DNA from: Puccinia triticina
Taxonomy: Eukaryota > Basidiomycota > Pucciniomycetes > Pucciniales > Pucciniaceae
Direction: 5' to 3'
Assembly (NCBI RefSeq): GCF_026914185.1
Contig: NC_070564.1
Coordinates: 1,054,001 to 1,118,000 of the forward strand
DNA: 64,000 nt
The notes below the pieces were generated by a model, which was not told where the DNA came from, searched no databases, and saw only the letters and a list, made by a program, of their open reading frames with translations. Numbering within the stretch: the stretch's first letter is position 1; every line of letters starts with the position of its first letter. This document shows, one piece after another, positions 23,430 to 33,551 of the stretch. The position numbers and the translations under genes were made by a program.

Positions 23430-23560
23430 TATCTTTTGATACAGCAAAAACCCAAGCTGACCAGCGGCGTTCCGCTTCTGGACAAAATATTGATTGTATG
23501 CCACAACTTCATTGAGAATTTGGACAAATAAGCTTTGGTGCATTCGGAATCGTCGGCAAA
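23397..23560 (-). pseudogene. Harbinger transposase N-terminal fragment
   Basis: Read on the minus strand from about 23543, the segment YFVQKRNAAGQLGF followed by QKISCAMRMLAYG matches the conserved block before the catalytic core in plant-like Harbinger (HARBI1-type) transposases. The DDE catalytic core is missing, so the parent element is an internal-deletion derivative. It lies inside the 21848-23933 element, which has Harbinger-type ends. Confidence 0.72.
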
Positions 23561-24206
23561 AAATTTCTTCCGGATATGACGGGTTATCAGAAAAATAATC
23601 TTTGTGAAGCTGAAGTTCACCTTTGCAGTGTTCACGATTGATTGTTTGTCGGCCAACAGTGGATCCTCCTCCCCTTCAAGGTTCATCGCGCTTGCCTGAG
23701 ATAATTCAATCAAATGTGTGGTAGGCCACGAAGTTGTTGTTGTTGTCCATGAAGTTGAGTAACTCGATTGAATTCATCCTGGTGCTGTTTTGAAGGGCAA
23801 TCTGGCTATCCACCCCCGGTGTGATCGCCAGTCTGCTGTGGAGCTGCTGTGAAACAGCTGAGACAGTGGTGTGAAAGGTGGTCCAGGCCGGCTATAGCTC
23901 GTGGGTCCCATCCCCGCTCTGCTGGAGATGCTCTGACGTGCTTGAAAGTGGGCAAGTTAAGTCGTGACATGCTTAAAAGTGGGCAAGTTAAGTGTTGACA
24001 TAGGCGCGTTCTGTCATGGGGCAAGCTGGCAATGGGCGTACATCTGCGTATTGTGTTTTGAAGAATCCTTGGACGGATCTGCAGGATTTTCCTGGATTTT
24101 TGCCCAAGGTTCAAGCCTCTCCACCATTGCTGTCCTTTGGTTTTTACCCCTCCAAGGCCATGATGTTGTCATTGACGATCATCTTGGACACAGCTGCCAG
24201 TAGACC

Positions 24207-25547
24207 ATGCACCCGCAGAGCGCAGAGCGGTCAACTAGCATCCGCCCTCATCCGCCCCTCCACCACGGTCAAATAGACCATACCCTTGAAGACTCAGCGG
24301 AACAGATGTCACGATTTGGAATTGATCTGTTTGGTAGGGAAGACCCACCCCCAGGGTACCTCTCTGCTAGCGAGCTCTGGCGCATTCGCCAAATTGGCCT
24401 GCCACCAGCTCGAATCACTGTAAGTCCAGAGCATTCTAGCCTTTTCCAAATCATCCATGTGGATGTTAATTTTTATTTGTTTTTCTGCATGCAGCAGCAG
24501 GTAATCCACTGCACCACGTCCTTTAAGCTGTTCTTCTGCAAGCTGGGTCAGAAGGACGCATGGAATACAATTCAGCCACGTCAAAAGTCTTTTGAGGTCA
24601 CCGTCTCGGCTGGATTGATGAGTCGCGAGGAATTTTGAACTCTTATTGCAGTGGGGTGCAACAAAGATTCCGCCGGCGCTGGCGATCTCATACTCAATCC
24701 CGCAGCTTCGGGAGTTTTGGATTCAGAGATTGATTGGAAAATATCGATGGGTCTGAAGGTTACCCCTGAATATAAAAAATCAGCTAAACAGACTCTGAAC
24801 GACGATGAAAAGTTTGAAAAATGGATGAAATATGTGGTGGACCTTGGCCTTGACCACACGCCGGCAACATTGGAGATTGTTATGGAAAATCCGGTGACAA
24901 AAGCGAAACAACAGAAGGTTGCTGTTGCTTTCCAACATCACCTTCTAACTCAGCGGGCTGCGATTGAGGCAAGTGGATCGAACTCACAAGGCTTGAGTGA
25001 TGTCCCTCCGGTCCAAGATCTTGCACCGACCAATTTTCAAGCCCGAAATGTTGTGATGAACCAGATCTATGCAAGCCACCTGCCGAACAAAAAGTACAAA
25101 ACCCGGATGCCTGTCTATATTGATCCAGCGGACCCGACTCGCTACATTCCGTTGACCAGCGGGGTGGTCACGAAGTGGGCTCAAGCCATAGTGAGTATCT
25201 TCAAAGCTGTTAGTTGATGTATCAACTGTTGAATTTAAACATTGTATTGGTTTTAGATCCAAAAAGTCAAGGGAGTGAACATCCGCGCACCCCCGGCCAA
25301 CATCAAGTTTGAGAAATTATCATTGGCCAAAAAACAAAATCTCAACACTGTTGACTTTGATGATGGCCGTTGCCACCGCAGCCCATCAGCTGATTCGACT
25401 GCTTCTGTCATCGAACCCAATGAGCAGCTACTCCAGGAATATATTGACTTTGTCAAGATACGTCCCAATAAGCGCAATCAGGTCCTGGCGGTACTTGATG
25501 AGAAAGATGTAACGCATCCTGACATGTTCCTTTTGACGATGTTGTAG
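24207..25547 (+). CDS. hypothetical protein, rust-type repeated family (possibly a pseudogene)
   Basis: A single frame runs from 24207 to 25547 with two likely introns. The first is 24420 to about 24494-24500 (GTAAGT...CAG). The second is 25191-25256 (GTGAGT...TTTTAG). Both keep frame. The protein contains YIPLTSGVVTKWAQAI just before intron 2 and GVNIRAPPANIKFEKL just after it. I do not know a function; the impression that such proteins are expanded in rust genomes is from memory. A TGA at 24636-24638 interrupts the same frame. It may sit in a third short intron (acceptor TTGCAG at 24651, several weak donors) or be a real nonsense change. Confidence 0.5.
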
Positions 25548-26321
25548 ACGGAAAGGTTCCACTACATCAAAAATAAAAAAATCTCTGTTTTCTTTTCTTT
25601 ACATAACATTCATCAGAAATCATGGACTATGGCGCAAGGACGGGACTCTACAGGACTAGAAGTTACATTCCAAGCTACATATACACCTCACCTCCTATTA
25701 CAACCTCACGTTTACATACACAACCCAGCTGCAGGACAGCTACACATACTCATTTACACTGCATAGTATATACATACATTCTAAACTAGTGGATTTTCAC
25801 AACTGACAGCTGCAGGCAACATCATAGAAGTACCACATTAAATCCCTCATGTTCTGACCAATCATAGTCACTCATTCAGATGTTTGTACCTTCTACACGT
25901 CATGTACATTCCTGACCAACCACATTCACTCATCCAGTTTCCCTGCAGCTAAAATCCCTCATACAGGGCTTCCTTGTAGCTAAATTCCCTCACATTTGTC
26001 TATATAAGGAGCTCTCTCCCCCCCCCTCAGTTGTCTTTCCCTCAGTTCAGTACCCACCTATCACATACCCCACAACATTACATACCATCCAAACCCTCTA
26101 CACATTATAACAACCCTTACCAACTCAATAACAACTGAACTCACTCTCATATTCTCATATCTCTCACCTCAGTATTACAGTCACCCCAACATTTACATAA
26201 ACAACCTTATATACATTTAACAACCTACATACATAACAACCCTTACAATAACAATATCAACAAATTATTCAGTGTCATCAACAAGCTCATCTTGAACCAA
26301 CCAACCCTATCACTTCATTAA

Positions 26322-26354
<33 letters not shown>

Positions 26355-27020
26355 TCTGGTAGTATAGAAGGGCAGAGTTTGCACCTCCATCATCCCCTTC
26401 TCCATTCAGCAAAAGGTTCTCAGGAACACTTTTGAGTCTTACAACAAGCATCACTGCCAGAAAGATGGCTCAATGGGGCTTGAGTGATGGTATAATTGCT
26501 CAGCTACGCGACAATGTCTTTAAATTCAAAAATCACATTGTTAAAAATTAAACATGGACTCTAGTTTCTATTTTTGACTCCTTTATAGGATGATACCCTT
26601 GCTTCAGCCAGCCCTGTTGAGTCTTAGCAATTTACCCTGACCTGATTGTATATTTTAACCATTCTGCTTCCATCTTTTGATCATCTAGTCTTATTGCTCA
26701 AATCTGATTATGTTTTAGTATACCATACATATCTACCTAGCCTTATAATCCTACCCTCTTGATTCCAATGCTCCGCTCAACAATTTTGTATTATCCCAAT
26801 TGACATTCCTCTTAAAAAGACACTTTGCTATCCAACTCAATTGAAATTCTTTATTTCTGTTCCAAACTTGTATGCCACCCAATGTTGCTCCGGGGCAAGA
26901 TCTTTCGGCTTCAACAAGAAAGAGTTTTACTTATATAAGAGAGTAAAGCAATAATCAGTGAGATTCAAAACAAGCAAAGAACAGTATTACAACTTTTGTA
27001 AGGGAATGCAGTTAAGTACT
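25548..27020. other. no gene seen; possible decayed LTR with TATA box
   Basis: C/T/A-rich low-complexity sequence. A clear TATA-like TCTATATAAGGAGC lies near 26000, followed by pyrimidine-rich sequence, as in an LTR promoter. No matched LTR ends were identified. Confidence 0.4.
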
Positions 27021-27023
27021 TTA

Positions 27024-27135
27024 CACCAGGAAAAAAGCATGATCACTTGCCAACAAGTGACATAGCAAAGTACAAAGGGGCCTTTGTACTTTTTGATGTC
27101 ACTTGCAGACAAGTGATCATTGTTTTTTCCTGGTG
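27024..27135. mobile_element. Tourist/Harbinger-like hairpin MITE, 112 bp
   Basis: CACCAGGAAAAAAGCATGAT at 27024 pairs with the complementary right half ending CCTGGTG at 27135. The whole element is one hairpin centred near 27078. It is flanked by TTA on both sides (27021-27023 and 27136-27138), matching a 3-bp Harbinger/Tourist duplication. Confidence 0.8.
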
Positions 27136-27182
27136 TTAGGGTTGATAATGTTAGTGATATAAACTATAATTACAACCAAAAA

Positions 27183-27212
27183 GTGGCTACTGTGGTGGGA
27201 CACAGTAGCCAC
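27183..27212. repeat. short perfect hairpin, 12-bp arms
   Basis: GTGGCTACTGTG, a 6-base loop, then CACAGTAGCCAC. It lies downstream of the mariner transposase remnant and may be part of that element's 3' region. No function is assigned. Confidence 0.5.
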
Positions 27213-27264
27213 AGTGCTTGTACCACTTATTGCAGTTCCGTGTGTTCATGATTTCGGTGACAAC

Positions 27265-28344
27265 TCAAACGATATCCCATTCCGGGTTGTCAGAGCGGGT
27301 CAAAATCTGTGATGATTGCAGCTCTTGCTTGACTGCTCCAAATCCAAGCTTGATCGGATTCAACTCCGGGCAGTATGTTGGCAGATACATAAGTCGGACT
27401 CCAGCAGCATTGCACAACACTTGAACTTGCTTGCCCCAATGGTATGAAGCATTATTGTATACAACGACAGAGTTCACGTCAGGGTAGCGGTTCATTTGAG
27501 GGAGCTATAGATACGCAGATGGTCAGCGGACACCCAGATGACATTGGCAGCGGTGCGACTCACCAAGTCATATTCCAAAAAATGCTTGAACCGGCGCCCA
27601 GTGAATGTCTCAAACGTCGTGGTAAGGTTCACCAGTCCTTCAATCGAGATCGCTGGCAGAAGGCTGAGCCGGTCTGCGTTCTGATTGATGAGGAATCGCT
27701 CCAAGGGAGTGCCTCGTGGTGACCTGGAAAGTGATCGGAGTAGATCCTTGTTGCAGAAGGCACTTTCATCTAGAAAGGATCCAACACTGTCAGCTTTGGG
27801 AGCAAAAAAAGACAGGCTGGGGGATATACACACCTGTAAACACCAGGAACTTGGCTGGATAAAATTTCATACACTCAATGAATGAATACTTGGCGACCAG
27901 GCATTTGCGAATATTTTTTGTTTCCGGTTTTTTCAAAGTGATTGCCAAACGTTTGACAAGATTGCGGTGAACGCCTGCGGTACTGAGAAGGACTTCAGTG
28001 GAGCCGTAAAGCTTCTCTCAAATCTCATGCAGAAACAAGCCTGGTTTGAGTCGTACAAGCTCAATCATAAAGGCACATTCGTCTCGAGAGAGGGCTGCCA
28101 GTTGGCCACGGGTTTCGTAAGAATCCGGGTCCCTGATCACACACCAAGTTTCTTGGTAAAGAGCCAGCCATTGAGCAAAAGACTGTTGCAAGATGGAACA
28201 TCCAAGAAGTTGGCGGATTGCTGGAAAAGACAGGCCCTCGAGGGCCATTTGGACGGCATGAACCTTTGTGTCGGGAGCGTAGGGCCGGAACCCCATCATG
28301 TGATTTGTATTTGTGAGGCCGGTGTTGTCGAGAGAAGCAAGCAA
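27265..28344 (-). pseudogene. Tc1/mariner (DDE_3-type) transposase, catalytically broken
   Basis: Minus strand. The N-terminal helix-turn-helix part runs from 28344 (GFRPYAPDTKVHAVQMALEG). After a nonsense TGA at about 28018 the frame continues to KPETKNIRKCL. An intron (about 27771-27832) precedes DESAFCNKDLL, which holds the first catalytic Asp. A second intron at about 27508-27567 precedes the last exon. There the second Asp position reads VVVYNNAS (Asp to Asn). The third acidic residue in CPELNPIKLGFG is Lys instead of Glu. With a stop and two lost catalytic residues this copy cannot transpose itself. Its own terminal repeats were not found. Confidence 0.87.
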
Positions 28345-28607
28345 AGGCGCAGCAATGGTGGTCGGCGGTCATCAGATTGGGTTGGACGCTTGCCGCTGCT
28401 TAATCACAGCAAAGCATATGATGTCATGATTTGCCGCTGTGGGTGGCAAAAACCAAAGGAAAAAAATGCTGCTGTGCAGCATAAGCACATAACTATAAGT
28501 CATTGGATGCCTCGGTTTGTCCAACAATTTATCAAAACACAATACATGAGTTTGTGCAGTCTGATCAGGCATGTTTGGTGTAACATTGCAGATCAAACCC
28601 TATATTA

Positions 28608-28764
28608 TGGTATTCAAAATTGCATAAGATTTTTTTACATAAAATCATAAACTGCAATTTTGGCTGGGAGATGTCACTTAAAGTTTTATGCGCACTGACA
28701 TCTCCCAGCCAAAATTGGCTTTATGATTTTATGTAAATAGTGACATATGCAATTTTGAATACCA
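28608..28764. mobile_element. Stowaway-like hairpin MITE, 157 bp, TA target site
   Basis: The ends TGGTATTCAAAATTGCAT (28608) and its complement (ending 28764) are flanked by TA on both sides. The arms pair through ACATAAAATCATAAA and CAATTTTGGCTGGGAGATGT. The same end type occurs at 50835-51011 and, truncated, near 60806. It abuts the next mariner MITE. Confidence 0.8.
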
Positions 28765-28768
28765 TATA

Positions 28769-29142
28769 CAGCAGTTCCGAGAAAGCTTGCGCTTCTGGAC
28801 CTGCGATTTTGCCCCCCGAACTCAACTTCAGCCACCTGTATTGCCTCCTGTATGGCCATTGCCATACAGGAACATGCATTCGGTGCAAAAGCTATCTTTG
28901 TGATAGCTAGCTTTTAGCTTTGGAGAGTGGCACCGTTGGACTCCTCGTCAAATTTCGAGCCCAGTGGTCCTCCGCTCCCCTGCGCCCGTGGGGCATGACC
29001 GGGCACCAGGCTGCCCAGTCAGGCCCCTCAGCCCTGTATAACCCGGGCTGTCTAGAATACAGGGGGGATGTGGCTGAAGTGGAAGTCGAGTTCGGGGGGC
29101 AGAATCGCAGGTCCGGAAACGCAAGCTTTCTCGGAACTGCTG
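28769..29142. mobile_element. non-autonomous Tc1/mariner MITE, 374 bp
   Basis: CAGCAGTTCCGAGAAAGCTT at 28769 is matched by the complement ending 29142, with high identity over about 75 bp. The element is flanked by TA (28767-28768 and 29143-29144), the mariner target site. No coding capacity. It could be a substrate of a DDE_3-type transposase such as the neighbouring broken copy; that link is inference. Confidence 0.85.
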
Positions 29143-29144
29143 TA

Positions 29145-29679
29145 TGTAGAGGCCTGTACCATACGTTTCAATCATGAAAAATGGCCTGTTTTTTTTGTCC
29201 TCGACACAAAGAGTTAAAAACTGGGGGACAGGTCACTTTTCTTCTCATTTGGGCTCAAGAGTAGGTTTTGGTGATCTGTACTAGTAGTCAAGAAATATCG
29301 AGAGAAGTGAATTTGAATTTTCATACCCTTTATTGGTACTGGCCCAAAATTAAGTTGCAGACCAAATAAATAGAAACCAAGACTGGAAGCACAGACATGA
29401 TCTGGCCTGAATGAACAAACCCCAGCTGAATGCAGCAAGACAAGAGAAGGTTTTATAATGTGATGTCATGAGCTTGAGACAGAAATATTTGACAGCCAGA
29501 TATTAATGTATTGAGCAAAGCAGAAGAGTATGATTGCAAGGGGTAAAGGTAAGGAAAGATTTGACATCAAACTAATTACATGCAAGAGAAAGAAAACTCA
29601 AACCTAGACTTATGCAATAAGAATGCAGGCAGATGATATTTCCAACACAGGAGTCACAAGAACAACAACAACAAAGAGA
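29145..29679. other. intergenic, 3' flank of the J-protein gene
   Basis: No gene seen. AT-rich. Confidence 0.5.
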
Positions 29680-31383
29680 CTACAGTTCCTGATGGTTTTC
29701 ATCATTGGGTGATTCACTCTTGCCATCATTCCGAGGATCGATTGTTCTATAGGGTTCAAATAACTTTTCAAGACCTAGAAAGGAAAAAGAAGACATGAGT
29801 ACGCCGAGTTGAGTTGGCGGAACTCCATCTCACCGCCACAGAAAAGAAAAAATTGAGAGGAGAAATGGGGGCTGACCGGCTCTAAATGGACCGGACACTT
29901 GCAGAGGCAACACGACGGAAAATTCTATGAAGAGGTTGCCGTATCCTAAGGCTTGATGTCGAGGCATTCCTTCGCCTTCTATCACTTCCACAAATCCTTA
30001 AAAATAAACCCCCCAAGAGTCAGTTCAACATTTTCGAGCCGAGTCGAGTCGTGGGCTGAAAGTGATGAGTGGGTTTACCTGGTTGAGTTACTGCTTGTCG
30101 ACTGACAGTCAAGTCATGGCCATCTAAATGTTTGATTTTCCTCGTGAAGCCTAACAGAGCCTGTTTATTTTAACAAAGATGAGTTAGGTGGTTCCGGTAT
30201 CCTTTTTCTTTTTTTTTTTTTGGACGTAGGATTCTATTTACCTCGTCTAAGCTCAGGACTTCTTTCCAATACAGGTTCTCTTCCAGACGTCGGAAACCCC
30301 CATCGGCCTGTTTTTTGATCCGGATTCTGAGGACGACATCGCCGGCGGAATAACCAGGGCCTTCGTCGCCTTCGCCCTCGAAGACTTCTTCATGGCCGTC
30401 CGGCGAGCCCCGGTCGATATCCAGGGTGAGCGAGTTGACCTCCTCGATCACGCGATCTCCATGGCAGTGGGGACATTTGTGCGTGATCGACTGGCCACGG
30501 CCTCCACATGCATCACATTGCATCTGCATCTGTTGGAAAATCCCCGGCCCCAGTTGGTGTCTGATGATCCGCACTCCTTGACCTTGACACGTCTCACAAT
30601 CTTTTATATCTGTTGGCTTTCGTGCGCCGTCCCCTTTGCAGGCTGGACATAGGACCCGACGGTTGATTTCGAACTCGATCGACCGCCCAATGTAAATCTG
30701 AAAACAACAAAATAAGACGTCAATATTTATTGAAAGTCGAACTAATGATGGATCTATGAGAGATAGGATTGTGGTATCTTGGATGATACTGACGTCTTCC
30801 AATTCGACTTCCATATCAGTGACCATCGTTTGTCCTTTCTTCTTAACATTCTTCTTCTTGGAGTTAGAGCTTCGTCCACCGCCGCCGCCACCACCACCGC
30901 CGAAGAATTGACTAAAGAAGTCGAATCCATCTGATTGATCGCCCCCCTCTCTATGTCTCTTCAACCCCTCCTCCCCTCTCTTGTCGAATATCTCTCGCGT
31001 TTCCGGATCTGATAGAATTTCCCACGATTCTGAAATCTTTAAGAATTTTTCGTGGGCATCTTTATCCTTATTTTTATCTGGATGCCATTTTTTACTTAGC
31101 CTCTATCAGTATATTTTTTGGGAGTGATTTTAGTTGAATGAAAGCAAAAAAAAAAAAAAGAAGAAGAAGAAATGAGTTAGCCAAAAAAAAATCGATCATT
31201 TTAAGAATGGAGATTTTAAATACACAAACAAACCCGGTAAGCCCGTCTGATTTCGACCAACTCAGCCGTGCGAGAGACGCCTAGGGTTTTGTAAGGATCG
31301 AGCGCCAAGAGAGTGGAAGCGGCCAGCAAGATGATGAGACAGATGGACAGGAGTTCGATGTGGCGATGGGTTGGATTGGCCAT
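29680..31383 (-). CDS. SCJ1: ER-lumen DnaJ co-chaperone, Scj1/DNAJB11 type
   Basis: It would stimulate the ER Hsp70 (Kar2/BiP) during protein folding. Minus-strand exons 31383-31234, 31102-30794, 30697-30242, 30160-30079, 29996-29877 and 29774-29680 give 403 residues, all in phase. A hydrophobic signal covers residues 1-27. A J domain follows (DPYKTLGVSRTA, then WHPDKN with the HPD motif at about 56-58), then a Gly-rich linker. Four CXXCXGXG-type zinc modules (CPACKGDG, CETCQGQG, CDACGGRG, CPHCHGDR) are in exon 3. The protein ends in HQEL, resembling an HDEL/KDEL retrieval signal. The HPD, the zinc modules and the signal peptide with HQEL together separate it from cytosolic and mitochondrial type I J-proteins. 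It is divergent from the isomerase gene at 31813. Confidence 0.93.
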
Positions 31384-31812
31384 ACTCCTGGGAGTTTTCT
31401 TCTATGGGAATTGGGAGAGGGCTGTTCGTCAGTCAGTTGCGCTGGAGATAGAGGCGAGGAAGATGGAGCCAAATCAAATGTTTCTGTGGTGACGTGCTGA
31501 CATCGTGTTGGCGTCTTCCACGTCGCCAGGCTCTTCCAACTCAAACTGGCCATGCCCACCCGGGGTCTACCCGACGACCTCCATCCACTCAGTTTTAGTT
31601 TCGGGGCAGGACAGCTTACGGGGCACCGGGATGCTTGCTTGCTTTGGATGGGAGCCTCTGGATCTGGGCATGCTGGTCGTGGTTTTCCTGGGGGCATGGC
31701 CGAGGCTGGCAGGATATGTGGCAGCCCCCGGCCTCGACCGAATATGTAGCCGACAACCTCCAGCTGCCCCGACCCGACAGCCACCCAGCAACTCTTCGCC
31801 CCCTCCCCCATC
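31384..31812. promoter_or_regulatory. divergent promoter region, SCJ1-like (-) and ECH1-like (+)
   Basis: About 430 bp separate the two start codons, so both promoters and 5' UTRs must lie here. No TATA box or specific factor site could be assigned. ORFs across it on both strands are unlikely to be real. Confidence 0.45.
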
Positions 31813-33071
31813 ATGGAGCAAGCAGAGTATGGCGGCCCGTTCATCGTTGCCGATTGGCCGAGCAGTGCGGTTCTGCGCCTGTCTCTGAATCGGCCCCCTC
31901 TCAAGTAGGTCCTGCCCGTCATCGTCGCGCTTGGCAGCAGGCTGACCGACGCTTTTGTTTGTCCAGTGCGTAGGCTCCGTTTCACTCATTCGACCACCCA
32001 CCCCATCAACGTGCTTGTCCGTTCGCTGTTAAGTTGATGTCTTCGCACACAGATTCTCTTCGCCGTTTTGGAGCTCGTTAGGAGCGAATTTCGCCAAGGT
32101 GCGACACGACCCAGACGTTCGAGCAGTCATCCTGTGCTCCAGCACACGTGCGTTCACCGCAGGATTGGACTTGAAAGAGGATGGCCTCGTACTAACAGTG
32201 CGTCGAATCCCTCTCAAAGCTCTCCCAACAACATAACACTGGACTTGTGATGATCTGTTTCATTTAGGGGGCTGACTCGGCTCGGTCTGGTCTACTCATG
32301 CGAGACCACGTGCTCGAGTTCCAAGCTGCGATTTCGAAGATTGAAGTCAGTCCGTCCACCCTATGCTGCTAGTCTACCTAGCCTTGACTCATGATGTGTT
32401 TTTTTTCTTCTTTTCATCTTAGGACTGTGAGCGCCCGGTGATTGTTGCGATTCATGGGGTCTGCTACGGACTTGGCATAGATATCATTACCGCCTGTGAC
32501 ATCCGACTATGCGACTCGGCGACCCAGTTCAGTATCAAGGAAGTGGATGCAGGAATCGCTGCAGATATCGGTACCCTACAGCGTTTGCCGAAGAAAACGG
32601 GCAACGATTCGCTCCTGCGAGAACTGGCTTTCACGGCTCGTTCGTTCGGATGTAAGGAAGCCTGCGAGCTCGGTCTGATAGCCCAAAGACATGTCGTCGA
32701 GGGCGGCATGGAGGTCCTGATGAGGCAAGCTATCAACCTAGCCCAGCAAATCGCTTGTAAGTAGCAATCAACCCATGCACATTTTCAACTGAATCTTGGT
32801 CCGAAGATTGACTGGTGATCTGCAACACCAAAAAAAAAACGATCTTCGTAACCTCATGTGACCGACAGCAAAGTCACCGGTAGCGACCTTGGGTACCAAG
32901 CATCTACTGAATTATTCAGCCGACCATACGATCGCCGAAGGATTGAATTATACCGCGCTGTGGGGTGCCAATGCACTCCAAGCCAACGATGTCCAGGATT
33001 CAATCCAAGCTGCTCTCTCCACCACGCGGAACAAGTCCAAACCGACCTACAAACGATTGGGCAAACTGTAG
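31813..33071 (+). CDS. ECH1: delta(3,5)-delta(2,4)-dienoyl-CoA isomerase, enoyl-CoA hydratase/isomerase family
   Basis: It acts in beta-oxidation of unsaturated fatty acids with odd-position double bonds. Exons are 31813-31904, 31967-31969 (3 nt), 32053-32197, 32268-32345, 32423-32756 and 32869-33071, giving 284 residues. Family marks are LNRPP then N-A-F near residue 31, AFTAGLDLKED, an IHGVCYGLG oxyanion-hole segment, and Asp126, Glu146 and Asp154. Their spacing of 20 and 8 equals the Asp176/Glu196/Asp204 triad of rat ECH1. The 3-nt exon is inferred: it restores the family's Asn-Ala step, whereas skipping it leaves the frame open but gives Lys. The C-terminus GKL resembles a weak peroxisomal PTS1. 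Peroxisome or mitochondrion cannot be decided from sequence. Confidence 0.9.
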
Positions 33072-33551
33072 AACCCGCACCCTTGGCGCACGGGGGCTGT
33101 TCTTTTCTTTCTTCCTCGAAACATATAAGACTGCTTGTACTTTCATCTGCGCTTTGTGTGTATTTTTTGTCGGCAATGAATACTGTAGTTGTCAACCTCA
33201 ATCGGATCTATCTCCTGACCATTTACTCTCAGAGGATGTGAATATAGTTGCCTCCCCTTCAGCTAACCAACCAGCCCCTGTTCCTAGTCAACTGTGAAAA
33301 CCTGATGGGCCCCAGTGGGTATGTTGAGGCAGTTTGTTGAGCTTGTTTACGCGTCTCACTCTTTATCCGCCTCTTCTCTGAGGTCTGACTGGCCAAGTTC
33401 CCCGCGTGGGTGTCGGGTGCTGTGTATGTGCATACATGATGCTGTGTTAAGCCATAGTCTGACTTCCCCCCTTTTGTGTCTTCCCACTCAACCTCGCCAT
33501 CCTCAACCTCAACCACAACCTCACTCGACTACATCCACACCGATTCGCACA

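Larger units (their letters stand above)
21848..23933. mobile_element. PIF/Harbinger-type element, internally deleted, host of two nested MULEs
   Basis: GAGCATCTCCAGCAGAGC at 21848 is matched perfectly by its complement ending at 23933. Both ends are flanked by the trinucleotide TGA (21845-21847 and 23934-23936), as expected for the 3-bp duplications of Harbinger. A transposase fragment of the plant-like Harbinger type lies at about 23397-23560 on the minus strand. The stretch 21941-23128 is a later MULE insertion with its own duplication. Confidence 0.85.

Noticed and set aside
23028..23543. A 171-codon minus-strand protein
   Set aside because: Only its first 50 residues are Harbinger-like; the rest runs into deleted sequence and the MULE terminal repeat.
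31281..31985. 234-codon minus-strand ORF
   Set aside because: It overlaps the first exons of the J-protein gene (-) and the isomerase gene (+), both strongly supported.
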